Shown here: positions 1 through 9,791 of the stretch, piece after piece
How the letters are laid out: each line of letters begins with the position of its first letter
How positions within the stretch are numbered: the first letter of the stretch is position 1
NCBI GenBank assembly: GCA_026770025.1
Contig: JAMXDE010000035.1
Location: 186,001 to 250,000, forward strand
Length of the DNA: 64,000 nucleotides
Direction: 5' to 3'
From: Craspedostauros australis
Taxonomy: Eukaryota; Bacillariophyta; Bacillariophyceae; Mastogloiales; Achnanthaceae
Translations under genes and position numbers: made by a program
The notes under the pieces: generated by a model
Told to the model about the DNA's origin: nothing
Databases searched by the model: none
What the model saw: only the letters and a program-made list of their open reading frames with translations

Positions 1-2203
1 ATCATCGACGACTACAGCGCAAATACGAGCATGGAGGACGCAAGTTCCTGCCTGTAGAGCGGACACCGTCATCCACGATCATTCATCCGCGGTGGTGTGG
101 CCAAAGCGACTTCGAGTCAATCGGTGGGAACTATCAACAGTACTCGTGACAACAGTCGCCATCACCATGATGACCATGGGCAATGGCATTCACCATCACA
201 AGCGCTATGGAATGAATGATGGATCTCCCGAAGCAACCGAGACCAATTTGGGTGCAGCAGTAGCAGCAAAGCCGACAACAGCAAGAGGAGGCATCCTATT
301 CGCCCATGACGTTGCACCCAAGTCGTCTTGGCTACGACAGCTTCGTACAACAGCCCACAGACTACGCGTGATAATGGTTTTGGTTGCGGTCGCAGTGGTG
401 ACCAATGTTAGTACATTGGACATGTCACAGTACATGGTCGATGAAAGCATCATTGATCTGACTTCGATACCCAGCGAGGCCTTGAACACAACTGCGCAAT
501 CCTCTGCCCCAGCACGTTCGTCATCTCAACCAGAGATAGTTCCACCGTCAATCTCTGTGGGATCTCAGCGACAGGTGCGACCACAGCCACAACAGCAACA
601 GCAAAATTGGAATAATGACACGTCCAGAAACTCACATCGACCATTCACATCGAGGCTGCGGGACAAGCAACCAAGGAAGCAACCAAGGAAGAAGATCACA
701 CTCGCAAAGGCGGTGGCGATTTACCAGCACATGACACATGTGGCAACAGATTTGTCTTCGCAACTGGACACGCAATGTGCAGCAGATCCCAACACCGCGG
801 CAACTCTGTCAAAAATCATCCTTCCCGCATTTGACTGTCTGAGCAAGACTTCATCTACCATGACGCATGACTCTTTGGTCTATCCCATCGCCGACGCCCA
901 TGCACATTTCAACCAGATTCGAGTGACGCTTTTGGAATGGGCACAACACCAAAAACACAAGTATCATAGAGCGGCACGCCACAAGGGCCCTTGGATCGAG
1001 AACCATTTCATCTCGCATTTTGAGACCTTATACGACGAGAGGATTCAGAGCATGTTGCTTTCATCACCAAGACGAGAAGAACCTGGATTGAAACAGTTTT
1101 GCCTCTTCGAACTCTTCGGTCCGTACATTCCCATTTTCATTCCATGGACTGATCATTGGATGCGAGGTCCAAAGAAGCAGCCTCCAGGTCTGTGGCCAAA
1201 ACTACGATCCATACTGCGACCAGACGTTCCTTACATCGTGGTGTCACAGAACGACGATGGTCTTTTGGCAACCTACCCCAACCTTTCCATGAGCGACATC
1301 CCCAACGTGCTCGTTTTATCAGCAGGTGGGTACGGGCATGTACCGATACCGTTGTTCAAGCAGACAGAGGCTCCCTTGCTCAATCGCACATTCCCACCTC
1401 CAACGCAAAATCCTGACGAAGACAAAGAAGAGCGACCGTTTCGCAAAGATCCGACAAATCGAACGTACGTCACCTCATACGTCGGCAGCCAAAGCAATTC
1501 GCCAATGGATATGAGGCGTCAGATGATCGGACGATTGCAACGCCTTGACCCTGATCCTGAGGCACGAGCAATCAACAACAGCACGCTCAAGATATTCACA
1601 TCTTTCTACGGATCTGCGTGGAGAGACATCATGGCCGACTCCTGCTTCTCCTTCTGTCCGCGCGGTTATGGACGAACATCGTACCATGTCATGGAGACCC
1701 TGCAGATGGGCTTGATTCCGATCCAGGTTTACCTGGACATACCATGGATCCCATACATCGACTTGATGGAGCGAGAGGAGATGATCATCACCATCAAGCA
1801 TGGCTTCGTGGACAAGTTTATGCGAGAGACACTTCTGACCTCGCTTTCATCACCATCAGTAGCAGCACAGAACAAGAGCTGGACTTTCGAGAAGATTCGC
1901 GAAGCAGAGCAGCGCATCCTGTCGTACCGACAAAGCCATTTCACACCTGAAGGTGCCATGAACCAGATCCAAGCCTTCATGTTGGACCCGTCGACATCGG
2001 ACTTGCGTTGTCAGAAGTTGCCGAAGACGCCTCGAGGTGACTTTCTGTTGTGAAGTGTCGGTGTATCCAAGAGTGAGCATCCTCGTTGATGGATGTGAAT
2101 GGAATGCGATGGATAGAAAGTGTCCTCCTTCCACCTTGTCGGTGCTAGACGAAGCCACTCGCAGCCAAACACAGGATTGGGCAGGGTGACGATCCGCAAC
2201 CGG
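1..2203 (+). repeat. Left arm of an inverted duplication carrying a GT47 gene
   Basis: This arm aligns, in reverse complement, with about 7738-9950. Similarity covers the 5' flank, the whole glycosyltransferase frame and about 125 bases of 3' flank. It stops abruptly at about 2200, where both copies share 'gatccgcaaccg' and then diverge. The left limit lies outside the window, because position 1 still aligns with about 9950. The arms are separated by about 5.5 kb holding the U6 gene and the Cys-rich gene. The alignment is by eye and no percentage was computed. Confidence 0.85.
167..2053 (+). CDS. GT47/exostosin-like glycosyltransferase, copy 1
   Basis: A protein of 628 residues, probably a type II Golgi membrane glycosyltransferase. 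A short N-terminal tail is followed by one hydrophobic segment at about residues 65-85 (RLRVIMVLVAVAVVTNV), then a Ser/Gln-rich stem and a C-terminal catalytic region. The exostosin-type signature lies in the last third: a run through FSFCPRGYGRTSYHVMETLQ, then MGLIPIQVYLDIPWIPY. Such enzymes transfer sugars to polysaccharides or glycoproteins; the donor and acceptor cannot be read here. The frame is open upstream to a GTG at 92, but the ATG at 167 is preferred. The inverted copy has an ATG at the aligned position, and upstream of it the two copies differ by a one-base indel, as expected for non-coding sequence. Single exon. Confidence 0.8.
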   Translation: MMTMGNGIHHHKRYGMNDGSPEATETNLGAAVAAKPTTARGGILFAHDVAPKSSWLRQLRTTAHRLRVIMVLVAVAVVTNVSTLDMSQYMVDESIIDLTSIPSEALNTTAQSSAPARSSSQPEIVPPSISVGSQRQVRPQPQQQQQNWNNDTSRNSHRPFTSRLRDKQPRKQPRKKITLAKAVAIYQHMTHVATDLSSQLDTQCAADPNTAATLSKIILPAFDCLSKTSSTMTHDSLVYPIADAHAHFNQIRVTLLEWAQHQKHKYHRAARHKGPWIENHFISHFETLYDERIQSMLLSSPRREEPGLKQFCLFELFGPYIPIFIPWTDHWMRGPKKQPPGLWPKLRSILRPDVPYIVVSQNDDGLLATYPNLSMSDIPNVLVLSAGGYGHVPIPLFKQTEAPLLNRTFPPPTQNPDEDKEERPFRKDPTNRTYVTSYVGSQSNSPMDMRRQMIGRLQRLDPDPEARAINNSTLKIFTSFYGSAWRDIMADSCFSFCPRGYGRTSYHVMETLQMGLIPIQVYLDIPWIPYIDLMEREEMIITIKHGFVDKFMRETLLTSLSSPSVAAQNKSWTFEKIREAEQRILSYRQSHFTPEGAMNQIQAFMLDPSTSDLRCQKLPKTPRGDFLL

Positions 2204-3015
2204 ACATCTCTCCGGATCTAGAGAGATCCTAGTTAGGTGCGAGGTCGAAGTCCTCGCCTCACAAGTCGCAGACCTACCATTTTCTGTAGCGAAGAAAAGA
2301 TGTGATCTTCCTTCGCATTTACGTCGAGACAAGTGCATGTATGCACTGCGAATTGGATTGGGGATGCACTTCAAGGAACATCCACCTGCGATATTGCTCG
2401 TCCAAAGAACGCTGGTGAGCGACGACGCCATTGCGTCCGGATGTCCATGCGAAGAGGAAGTGATTGTGAACAATCCATGGCAGACGGGACATGATCGGGG
2501 GGACAGGCCTGGATGAGTTGGATTGTATTCTACAAAGCAATACCATAGTATGCGAGGGGAGTGCCAGATATGGATACTCGTATGGTATGCACCAGACAGG
2601 TAGGTGAGGAATTGCACGTGCATCACACCATACGAGTACAACTATGGCACGTGGCGAGTATAATACAATAAAATATAATACAATATTACAATAGATAATA
2701 ATAGATCCCAGTAAGAGAATAAAGAGTACTCTGGAGAACAGAACGCAAGGGATGAAGAAGTATTCTACTGTATGCCACTTTGCCGTGCCGCATAGTGCCA
2801 TAGAAGAATACTCGAGACAGTGAGGCACTGTGGTGTTGTCAGCTGGGTTGGTGGGTATGGTCTGGTCCCACAGTTCGTACTCGTAGGTCGTAGGTAGTAC
2901 GAGTATGATGTAATAGGTCGTATTATAATAATAGTTCGTGCGAGTATCCGTGGTGATGCTGAATTGGAATGTGTGGGGTGCGCGGTTGCGTGGTTGGCAA
3001 CAGGGGTTGGGGTGC
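2204..3015. other. Intergenic stretch without a recognised gene
   Basis: AT-rich spacer between the end of the left duplication arm and the U6 terminator. Long minus-strand frames cross it (to 2641 and to 3140), but they also run through the U6 gene and the duplicated 3' flank and encode nothing recognisable. I see no gene. Confidence 0.6.
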
Positions 3016-3022
3016 AAAAAAA
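3016..3022 (-). terminator. RNA polymerase III T-run terminator of U6
   Basis: Seven consecutive T on the minus strand directly after the U6 3' end, the usual polymerase III stop signal. Confidence 0.8.
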
Positions 3023-3128
3023 GGTTTGCTTCTCTTCGATTATGCGTGTCATTCTTGCTCAGAGACCATGCTAATCTTCTCTGTATAATATAAGCTATTG
3101 TTTGATGTCCTCGGTCAAAGACCGGGAC
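3017..3128 (-). ncRNA. U6: U6 spliceosomal small nuclear RNA
   Basis: The minus strand contains the core of U6 snRNA. The ACAGAGA box (complement of 3078-3084) runs directly into AGATTAGCATGG, with the catalytic AGC triad, followed by the 'GACACGCA' block and a 3' tail ending in T residues. The 5' end can fold into the expected short hairpin (GTCC-CGGTC, loop TTT, GACCG-A-GGAC), which fixes the 5' end at about 3128. The length of about 112 bases is normal for U6. U6 pairs with U4 and then with the 5' splice site and U2 to form the spliceosome active site, consistent with the many introns in this window. Exact ends are inferred. Confidence 0.92.
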
Positions 3129-3148
3129 AACACACATCATCCAATTGA

Positions 3149-3158
3149 CATATCAATA
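3149..3158 (-). promoter_or_regulatory. TATA-like element of the U6 promoter
   Basis: TATTGATATG on the minus strand lies 21-30 bases upstream of the inferred U6 start, the distance expected of a TATA element in a type 3 polymerase III promoter. The match is loose; no other upstream element was identified. Confidence 0.4.
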
Positions 3159-3285
3159 CCTTTGATGCGAGGCTCCACCTGACTTCGACAAAAACCCTCC
3201 CCATTCCACCCCTTTCCAAAGTCGCACCGTCGCACTCATCTCCTTGGCATTAGACACGCCCTTGTGCGTATCTGTACGGTACCAC

Positions 3286-3340
3286 ACCATACCATACCAT
3301 ACCATACCATACCATACCATACCATACCATACCATACCAT
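3286..3340 (+). repeat. (ACCAT)n microsatellite
   Basis: Eleven perfect tandem copies of the pentamer ACCAT. It lies between the U6 promoter and the promoter side of the Cys-rich gene. Confidence 0.97.
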
Positions 3341-4661
3341 AAATGAATACATAATCGCACTAGCATGTTGCAGACAACATCCGCCTTTCATTTCTACTAC
3401 TCACCATGTTCTACTCATACATTTTCCTCTCCTTCCTTGTCTTTGAGCGCCTTTCCACGACTTGTCACGCTTTGCGCTCCGTCCTACCATACCCCCACTG
3501 TCCAGGTGCTCCCTTTCCACTCACATATTCGTAGTACTTGTACGTACAGCATGGCGCGAGGTGATCAGCCGCAAGATGTATTGCCAACATCATCACCCTG
3601 GACCAATCATACCTTCTACTGCCAGCCGTCTCTTCCTCTTCGGAAATCAAGTCAGCCATACGCCCAAGCACCCATGTGTCCATGCCGGTCAAGTGTTCTT
3701 GTGGCTTTGCATCTGGCAATGGTAGTCCTCAACATTCCTCCTCTCATTCGTCAATGGCGGAGAGCAAACTGAAGAGCAACTCTGATTGGGACGTCGACGA
3801 ACGAGCGTCGAAGATGACAAGTGCTCATCTGCGCCTGAATTGCATCACATGATAGGTCGTACACCAAAGACCAATATGGCCACATCCTATCCGGTTCGAA
3901 TGGACAACCACACGGAACCCATCTTTCCTGTTGTTCTGCAACTCACAAGTTGACACCCAAGTTGACACCCAAGTCGATGCCAAAGAACAGAAGAAAGGCA
4001 AACTATCGCTCCAGGCTTCGTTCACGACCACCATCTTGCATGAACGGAATGGCCCAGACACTTCGACACCTCGTCCTTGACACAAATCCATGCTTCACTA
4101 TCGCGGTTTGAAGCAGGAAAGCCTTTCGACTATCAATGACGTGACTACATCTAAATCCACCTTTCTCAAGAGATGGTCATGATAATGTGACCTTGATCTG
4201 AGGCGTTCGTCATCGACTATTGTGGATACAGGTGAAGAAATGTCTCCCTCTGTTTGTCCCCAACAGGCAAGACCGAGCAGAAATTGGGAACGTGAACAGA
4301 CAATAGTCTCACTTTTCCGTGCAAATCAGGATGTTCGCTTTTGGTGATCCCTTGATCGATGCAGTGCGGTACGAGCCATGTATGCTATGACCCGGCACAA
4401 CCTTGTGGATTGAACCCCAATGCAATGCAATGCAATGCAGCACACGGCATCATGATCGACAAACCCATGAGTACGAATACGCTGCAAACGCTACAGTATC
4501 ATACTCTACACCCATGCATTCATGCATTCATTCATCCATTCATCCACGCGCCAATCGAATCTGCTGCTCCTCCCATAATCTCAACAATCTCAATCTTGAC
4601 ATTCAACAACAATCAACAACAAAACCAAATCCAACATCACTGACAATCCATCACGTCAACG
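3341..4661. other. Intergenic, 5' region of the Cys-rich secreted protein
   Basis: Only short frames are present (for example 3365-3772 on the plus strand and 3825-4091 on the minus strand) and none resembles a known protein. A short direct repeat, 'aagttgacaccc' twice, lies near 3947-3970. Several 'atgcattcatt'-like repeats and an AC-rich leader precede the ATG at 4662. No gene is supported. Confidence 0.55.
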
Positions 4662-7367
4662 ATGATCAAGATCAAACTATTCATTCTTAGCAGCATCCTG
4701 GTCCACTCTTTCGTGGCAGCCAAGTCCCACCTCCGCCATGATAGGACCAAAGATGCGATCGATGAAATGTTCCTCACCTTGGAAGCCACTCGTCGGTTGA
4801 AGGCCACCATTGGCGGCAATCCTTTCGATGACGACGGCGACGTGAAGAATTCGAAGACGGGTGCCAAGAGGAACAAGACTGGTGGTATTACCCAGCAACC
4901 AACAACTTCTCCAAGTTCCGTCCTTGCGACGTTCCCAACCTCACAACCAACCGTGGAAGAGACTCCTGAACCAACTTCGCCACCGTCCAAAGCAACATCA
5001 CCACCAACCGCCGCACCAACTGCTGCACCAACTCCAGAGATCTCCCTCAACTTCGATTCCACCATCGAGGTCATTTGCCAGCCAGATGGCACCACCATCC
5101 TCACACCACAAGAGGCAAGGACCAAGACCATCATCTGTAACTCTGCCAAGCCATCCTGCCGCAAGGCCATCCTTGCTGTGAGGAAGTCCAAAGACTTGCA
5201 GAACTTCTTTGGATGTGCAGGAGACCTTGGTGAAGGAGCCGCACGCAAGCTCTTCAACAAGTACGCATCCAACGACATGCTGGCTGTCCAATTGACGTTG
5301 ATCGCTGCCACCAAGCCGATCCTCGTCACTGAACGACCAGATGCAATGGAAGAGGCGTGCATGACCATTGGAATGACCCAGTCACCTCCCGTCGCCGCCC
5401 CATGCTGCCAAGGATCATCCGGATGCACTTCAGTCACTGGTTCCGCCTCCAACTCTCCTCCATTCATGACCATCGCAATCATGGCATGCACCGGTGACAG
5501 CGCATGCAAGGACATGGGGCCAAACCCCCTCATTCTTGATTCCTCCTGCACTGGAGACAGCTCATGTGAGTTGATGAATGAGAATGAGATCAATCCCTTC
5601 ATCACAGGAGTCACCTTCGTTGGTGAGATGGCATGCACCACCCCTCAAGCTTGTGAGGGAGTGGGACGCCGCTCCCATGGTGATGTGACCATCCAGGCTG
5701 GTGCATGTGTTGGGTCAGAGGCATGCAATGCAGCTGGACGCCGTGTCGTGCAGAAGACCCCCATCCGCATCCGCAGCCACATCGACATCGGTCCGAATGC
5801 GTGCGTTGGCAGCAATGCCTGCAAGGATGCCCATTCCACTGTCAACCATGGTACTGGCGGGAAGCCGGCAGGCAGCCTGACCATTGGTGCTGGTGGCTGT
5901 GCCGCCGATGGGTCATGCGAGAAGATGGGCTTCAGTGACAGGATGAGAACCGACCTCGTCGTCCCTCCTGGTGGATGTAGCAGTGTCGAAGGCTGCAGGG
6001 GATGCATGACGAAGACGGAGTGCGACCCCGACGAGGTCTACATTATCAGCGATGTCGATGGGGCCTGTCCAAAGGGAGGAAATGACACCAACAACAATCC
6101 CACTGGTGACAAAGTGGATGAGTACTGTATTGGCAAGGACACATTGCCCACAGACTGTCCAACATTTTCTCCCACTCCTTTCCCCACACCTCTCACGTTA
6201 GCTCCAACACCAGCTCCCACTTCGGCTCCGACATCGGCTCCAACATCGGCGCCGACTGCGTTGGCGTCAGTTGCGCCAAGCTCACAGCCTTCGCAAGAGC
6301 CTACAAGAACAAGCAGCCCAACTCTCCCTCCAGCATCCTTCACTGTTGGATGTCTCTCAACACCTGGTGACGTCACATCAATGTTCAATATGATCATCAG
6401 CGACATCCTTTGTGATGAGGCGACAGGCACATGCGCTAACTTTGTCGCTGCAGTCGACGCCCTCAGTGACAAGGGCAAGATGATCAAGAGCATCTTTGGA
6501 TGCAATGCTGCAGACCCTCCACAGCCCGTGGCATTGGACGTGGCGCAGGAACGCTTTGACAAGATCAAGAACGATTCAAGCGTCACCAGCGCATTGTTGG
6601 CGATCGCGAAGGACGACACGAAGCTCTTCACTGGTAGCGCGTCTGCTGTGACGAATGCGTGCAATGGCTCATGCTGCAGTGGTAGTAGTGATGCTTGCAC
6701 CACTGAGCCTGATGGCGGCGTGATAACGGTGAGCTCAGGGTCATGTAAAGGAAAGCGCGCATGCGACGACATGCATCCTAACGCAACCATACTTGACAGT
6801 TGCAAGGGAGACTTTGCTTGCTTTCAGTTGGGAATTTTGTCAGGAGATCAGCCAGCTACTGGTGTCAAAGTCGGGTTCAGGGTGATCGGACCAAGAGCTT
6901 GTGTTGCAGGGCAGGGTTGCAATGGTCTTGGAATGAATACCTTTGGGAATGTACGAGTGGAAGAAGGAGCATGCGACGCAATGAATGCCTGCACTAACAT
7001 TGCGAGGCGCAGCAACCAAGGATCTACAACCACGAAACCGATCGTGGTAAGTGTCTTTGTTGGAAAGAATGCGTGCCAAGGGAATTTCGCTTGTTCTGCC
7101 TTGCATCGCGTGGCATCGACCAAACTTGCAGGAAGCGTGATCATCGAAGACGGTGCCTGCTCCGGTGCCAGCGCATGCCAAGATCTTGGCAACAGTGACA
7201 GTGCAACCAATGACATCATCATCAGAGCAGGAGTCTGCACGACGCCCGCTACCTGTAACCGATGCGCCCAAGGACCATTGTGTGCGTCACCGACAGAGAC
7301 GTACGTAATCGACAACGCAGCCACGGATTGCCCTGGACCAGAGCAATCTGCCTGCGCAGTGGTCTAA
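4662..7367 (+). CDS. Secreted two-module Cys-rich repeat protein with Pro-Thr linkers
   Basis: A protein of 901 residues, not recognised as a named family. It starts with a signal peptide (MIKIKLFILSSILVHSFVAA), then a charged stretch, a Pro/Thr/Ser linker with repeated PT pairs, and module 1. Module 1 has an N-terminal helical part (with FFGCAGDLGEGAARKLF) followed by short repeats of the form G-x-C-x(3,4)-x-A/S-C, such as TGDSACKDM, GSEACNAAG and GSNACKDA. A second PT-rich linker follows at about 508-560, then a diverged module 2 with the same order of parts (KSIFGCNAADPP, then repeats such as CKGKRACDDM and SGASACQDL). The architecture suggests a secreted, disulphide-bonded surface or wall protein; the repeats could stack as a solenoid. 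Function is unknown. A close paralogue begins at 61820. Single exon; ATG follows an AC-rich leader. Confidence 0.85.
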   Translation: MIKIKLFILSSILVHSFVAAKSHLRHDRTKDAIDEMFLTLEATRRLKATIGGNPFDDDGDVKNSKTGAKRNKTGGITQQPTTSPSSVLATFPTSQPTVEETPEPTSPPSKATSPPTAAPTAAPTPEISLNFDSTIEVICQPDGTTILTPQEARTKTIICNSAKPSCRKAILAVRKSKDLQNFFGCAGDLGEGAARKLFNKYASNDMLAVQLTLIAATKPILVTERPDAMEEACMTIGMTQSPPVAAPCCQGSSGCTSVTGSASNSPPFMTIAIMACTGDSACKDMGPNPLILDSSCTGDSSCELMNENEINPFITGVTFVGEMACTTPQACEGVGRRSHGDVTIQAGACVGSEACNAAGRRVVQKTPIRIRSHIDIGPNACVGSNACKDAHSTVNHGTGGKPAGSLTIGAGGCAADGSCEKMGFSDRMRTDLVVPPGGCSSVEGCRGCMTKTECDPDEVYIISDVDGACPKGGNDTNNNPTGDKVDEYCIGKDTLPTDCPTFSPTPFPTPLTLAPTPAPTSAPTSAPTSAPTALASVAPSSQPSQEPTRTSSPTLPPASFTVGCLSTPGDVTSMFNMIISDILCDEATGTCANFVAAVDALSDKGKMIKSIFGCNAADPPQPVALDVAQERFDKIKNDSSVTSALLAIAKDDTKLFTGSASAVTNACNGSCCSGSSDACTTEPDGGVITVSSGSCKGKRACDDMHPNATILDSCKGDFACFQLGILSGDQPATGVKVGFRVIGPRACVAGQGCNGLGMNTFGNVRVEEGACDAMNACTNIARRSNQGSTTTKPIVVSVFVGKNACQGNFACSALHRVASTKLAGSVIIEDGACSGASACQDLGNSDSATNDIIIRAGVCTTPATCNRCAQGPLCASPTETYVIDNAATDCPGPEQSACAVV

Positions 7368-7737
7368 GGGCAGACTAAGTCTAATGTGAACACACAGCCA
7401 TTCAGTCCACTATCTATGTGCACTGTTGGTCGTCGTTTATCTAGTCGTTATGATGATTCATCGTTCATCTCTCTAAAACCAACCACACAACGGAACATCT
7501 CCCTTGTCCTTCCTCGCGCGCACCTTGTCGACCATGACACGACACAACACAATTCGACCATACTGCTTTTTGAAACGCCAGAAGCCGTTACACAAACTGG
7601 AATTCTTCATGCCACTCGCAGCTCAAGTTAATTGGAGAATGTACGTCGTGTTCAGGTTCCCAAGTATAAGAGCTCCGAGAGTTGCGAAGTGAGGACACGG
7701 ATCTTCCACCAAACAGACATATCCGAATCCCAAAGAG
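7368..7737. other. Spacer between the Cys-rich gene and the right duplication arm
   Basis: Contains the 3' flank of the Cys-rich gene and the start of the 3' flank of the minus-strand glycosyltransferase. No gene seen. Confidence 0.6.
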
Positions 7738-7889
7738 CATCGGTTGCGGATCGTCACCCTGCCCAATCCTGTGTTTGGCTGCGAGTGGCTTCGTCTAGCA
7801 CCGACAAGGTGGAAGGAGGACACTTTCTATCCATCGCATTCCATTCACATCCATCAACGAGGATACTCATTCCTGGATGCGCTATCAAG

Positions 7890-9791
7890 TCACACGTATT
7901 CACCTCGAGCCGTCTTCGGCAACTTCTGACAACGCAAGTCCGATGTCGACGGGTCCAACATGAAGGCTTGGATCTGGTTCATCGCACCTTCAGGTGTGAA
8001 ATGGCTTTGTCGGTACGACAGGATGCGCTGTTCTGCTTCGCGAATCTTCTCGAAAGTCCAGCTCTTGTTCTGTGCTGCTACTGATGGTGATGAAGGCGAG
8101 ATGAGAAGTGTCTCTCGCATAAACTTGTCCGCGAAGCCATGCTTGATGGTGATGATCATCTCCTCTCGCTCCATCAAGTCAATGTATGGGATCCATGGTA
8201 TGTCCATGTAAACCTGGATCGGAATCAAGCCCATCTGCAGGGTCTCCATGACATGGTACGATGTTCGTCCATAACCGCGCGGACAGAAGGAGAAGCAGGA
8301 GTCTGCCATGATGTCTCTCCACGCAGATCCGTAGAAGGATGTGAATATCTTGAGCGTGCTGTTGTTGATTGCTCGTGCCTCAGGATTTCTATCAAGGCGT
8401 TGCAATCGTCCGATCATCTGACGCCTCATCTCCCGCGGTGCATTGACTGGGCTGCCGACATATGAGGTGACGTAGGTTCGATTTGTCGGATCTTTGCGAA
8501 ACGGTCGCTCTTCTTTGTCTTCGTCAGGATTTTGCGTTGGAGGTGGGAATGTGCGATTGAGCAAGGGAGCCTCTGCCTGCTTGAACAACGGTATCGGTAC
8601 ATGCCCGTACCCACCCGCTGATAAAACGAGCACGTTGGGGATGTCGCTCATGGAAAGGTTGGGGTAGGTTGCCAACAGACCATCGTCGTTCTGTGACACC
8701 ACGATGTAAGGAACATCTGGCCGCAGTACAGATTGTAGTGTTGGCCACAGATCTGGAGGCTGTTGATGAGGTGCACGCACCCAGTGATCGGTCCATGGGA
8801 TGAAAATTGGAATGTACGGACCGAAGAGCTCGAAGAGGCAGAACTGCTGCGTTTCAGATTCTGCTCCTGCCATTCCTGCTGCTCTTTTTCTTTTTGGCAT
8901 CCACTTTGGCATCCACTTTGGCATCCACTTTGGCATCGATGCTGAGTTAATTCTGTGGTCGTACATCGTTTCAAAACGCGAGATGAAGTAGTTCTCGATC
9001 CATGGTCCGTCGTAGTTTGCCGCACTGTGGTACTTGTGTTGTTGATTCTGTGCCCATAATGCTAGTCTCATCCGAATCTGGTTGAAATGTGCATGTGCAT
9101 CAGCGATGGGATAGACCAAAGAGTCATGCGTCATGGTAGATGAAGTCTTGCTCAGACAGTCAAATGCGGGAAGGATGAGCTTTGATAGAGTTGCTTCGGT
9201 GTTGGGATCTGCAGCACATTGTGCGTCCAGCATAGCGGACAGTTTGCTGGCCGACCCGACCTTTTGTTTGTATATCGCCACAGCCCTCGCGAAGGTTCCT
9301 TCTTTGATACCTTGTTGCTTCGCTAAATCCCGCAGATTCGTTGCGAATGAGTCGTCTGGGTTCGGCGCCGCGCTTTGATTCAACGCTTGCCGCTGTGGGT
9401 GTGACCGTGGTTGAGCTTCTGCGGAGATAGACGGCTCCGCTGTTTTAAGTTGAGAGAATACGTTGACTGAGGCAGAAGCATGCACGGTGGTATCGAAGTG
9501 GTTGTTGGGCATGGAAGCCAGATCAATGGGATGATGATCGGCCACGTACTGCGAAATGTTCAATTTGCTGATATTGCCGACTGCCATAGCAACGGCCCAA
9601 AATATCAACGCAAGCGATCTGCGGGATGTCGAGCGGAGCTGTCTTCGCGAGGACGGCTTGGGTGCAGCGTCATGAGTAGACAGAGTGTCCTTTCTTGCTG
9701 CTGTCGCCGCTGCCGCCGATGCACCCACTTTGGCTTCGTATCCCTGAGGAGACCCATCACTCATTCCATGACGCCTGTCATTGGTTGTCAT
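7890..9791 (-). CDS. GT47/exostosin-like glycosyltransferase, copy 2
   Basis: A protein of 633 residues, paralogous to the gene at 167-2053 and in inverted orientation. Layout is the same: short tail, one hydrophobic segment (RRSLALIFWAVAMAVGN), a Ser/Gln-rich stem and a C-terminal exostosin-type domain with CPRGYGRTSYHVMETLQMG. The catalytic half is almost identical to copy 1, while the N-terminal stem is strongly diverged apart from a patch around FDCLSKTSSTMTHDSLVYP. It carries an insertion of MPKW units not present in copy 1, encoded by a 12-base repeat at 8893-8940. The frame is open upstream to a GTG at 9938; the ATG at 9791 is chosen because it aligns with that of copy 1. Function as for copy 1; substrate unknown. 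Confidence 0.8.
   Translation of the reverse strand: MTTNDRRHGMSDGSPQGYEAKVGASAAAATAARKDTLSTHDAAPKPSSRRQLRSTSRRSLALIFWAVAMAVGNISKLNISQYVADHHPIDLASMPNNHFDTTVHASASVNVFSQLKTAEPSISAEAQPRSHPQRQALNQSAAPNPDDSFATNLRDLAKQQGIKEGTFARAVAIYKQKVGSASKLSAMLDAQCAADPNTEATLSKLILPAFDCLSKTSSTMTHDSLVYPIADAHAHFNQIRMRLALWAQNQQHKYHSAANYDGPWIENYFISRFETMYDHRINSASMPKWMPKWMPKWMPKRKRAAGMAGAESETQQFCLFELFGPYIPIFIPWTDHWVRAPHQQPPDLWPTLQSVLRPDVPYIVVSQNDDGLLATYPNLSMSDIPNVLVLSAGGYGHVPIPLFKQAEAPLLNRTFPPPTQNPDEDKEERPFRKDPTNRTYVTSYVGSPVNAPREMRRQMIGRLQRLDRNPEARAINNSTLKIFTSFYGSAWRDIMADSCFSFCPRGYGRTSYHVMETLQMGLIPIQVYMDIPWIPYIDLMEREEMIITIKHGFADKFMRETLLISPSSPSVAAQNKSWTFEKIREAEQRILSYRQSHFTPEGAMNQIQAFMLDPSTSDLRCQKLPKTARGEYV
8893..8940 (-). 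repeat. 12-base in-frame tandem repeat encoding MPKW units
   Basis: Four head-to-tail copies of TTTGGCATCCAC (plus-strand reading), the last with two changes. On the minus strand they read as MPKW repeats inside the second glycosyltransferase. Copy 1 has no matching repeat. Confidence 0.95.

Noticed and set aside
92..166. Upstream GTG start for GT47 copy 1
   Set aside because: Copy 2 differs here by a one-base indel, so the stretch is unlikely to be coding; the ATG at 167 is shared by both copies.
1856..3140. Two long minus-strand open frames crossing the GT47 3' end and the U6 gene
   Set aside because: They run through a structural RNA gene and the antisense of a coding region and encode no recognisable protein.
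3890..3906. GGTTCGAATGG, similar to a tRNA T-loop
   Set aside because: The flanking bases cannot form a T-stem, and no anticodon or acceptor arm was found.
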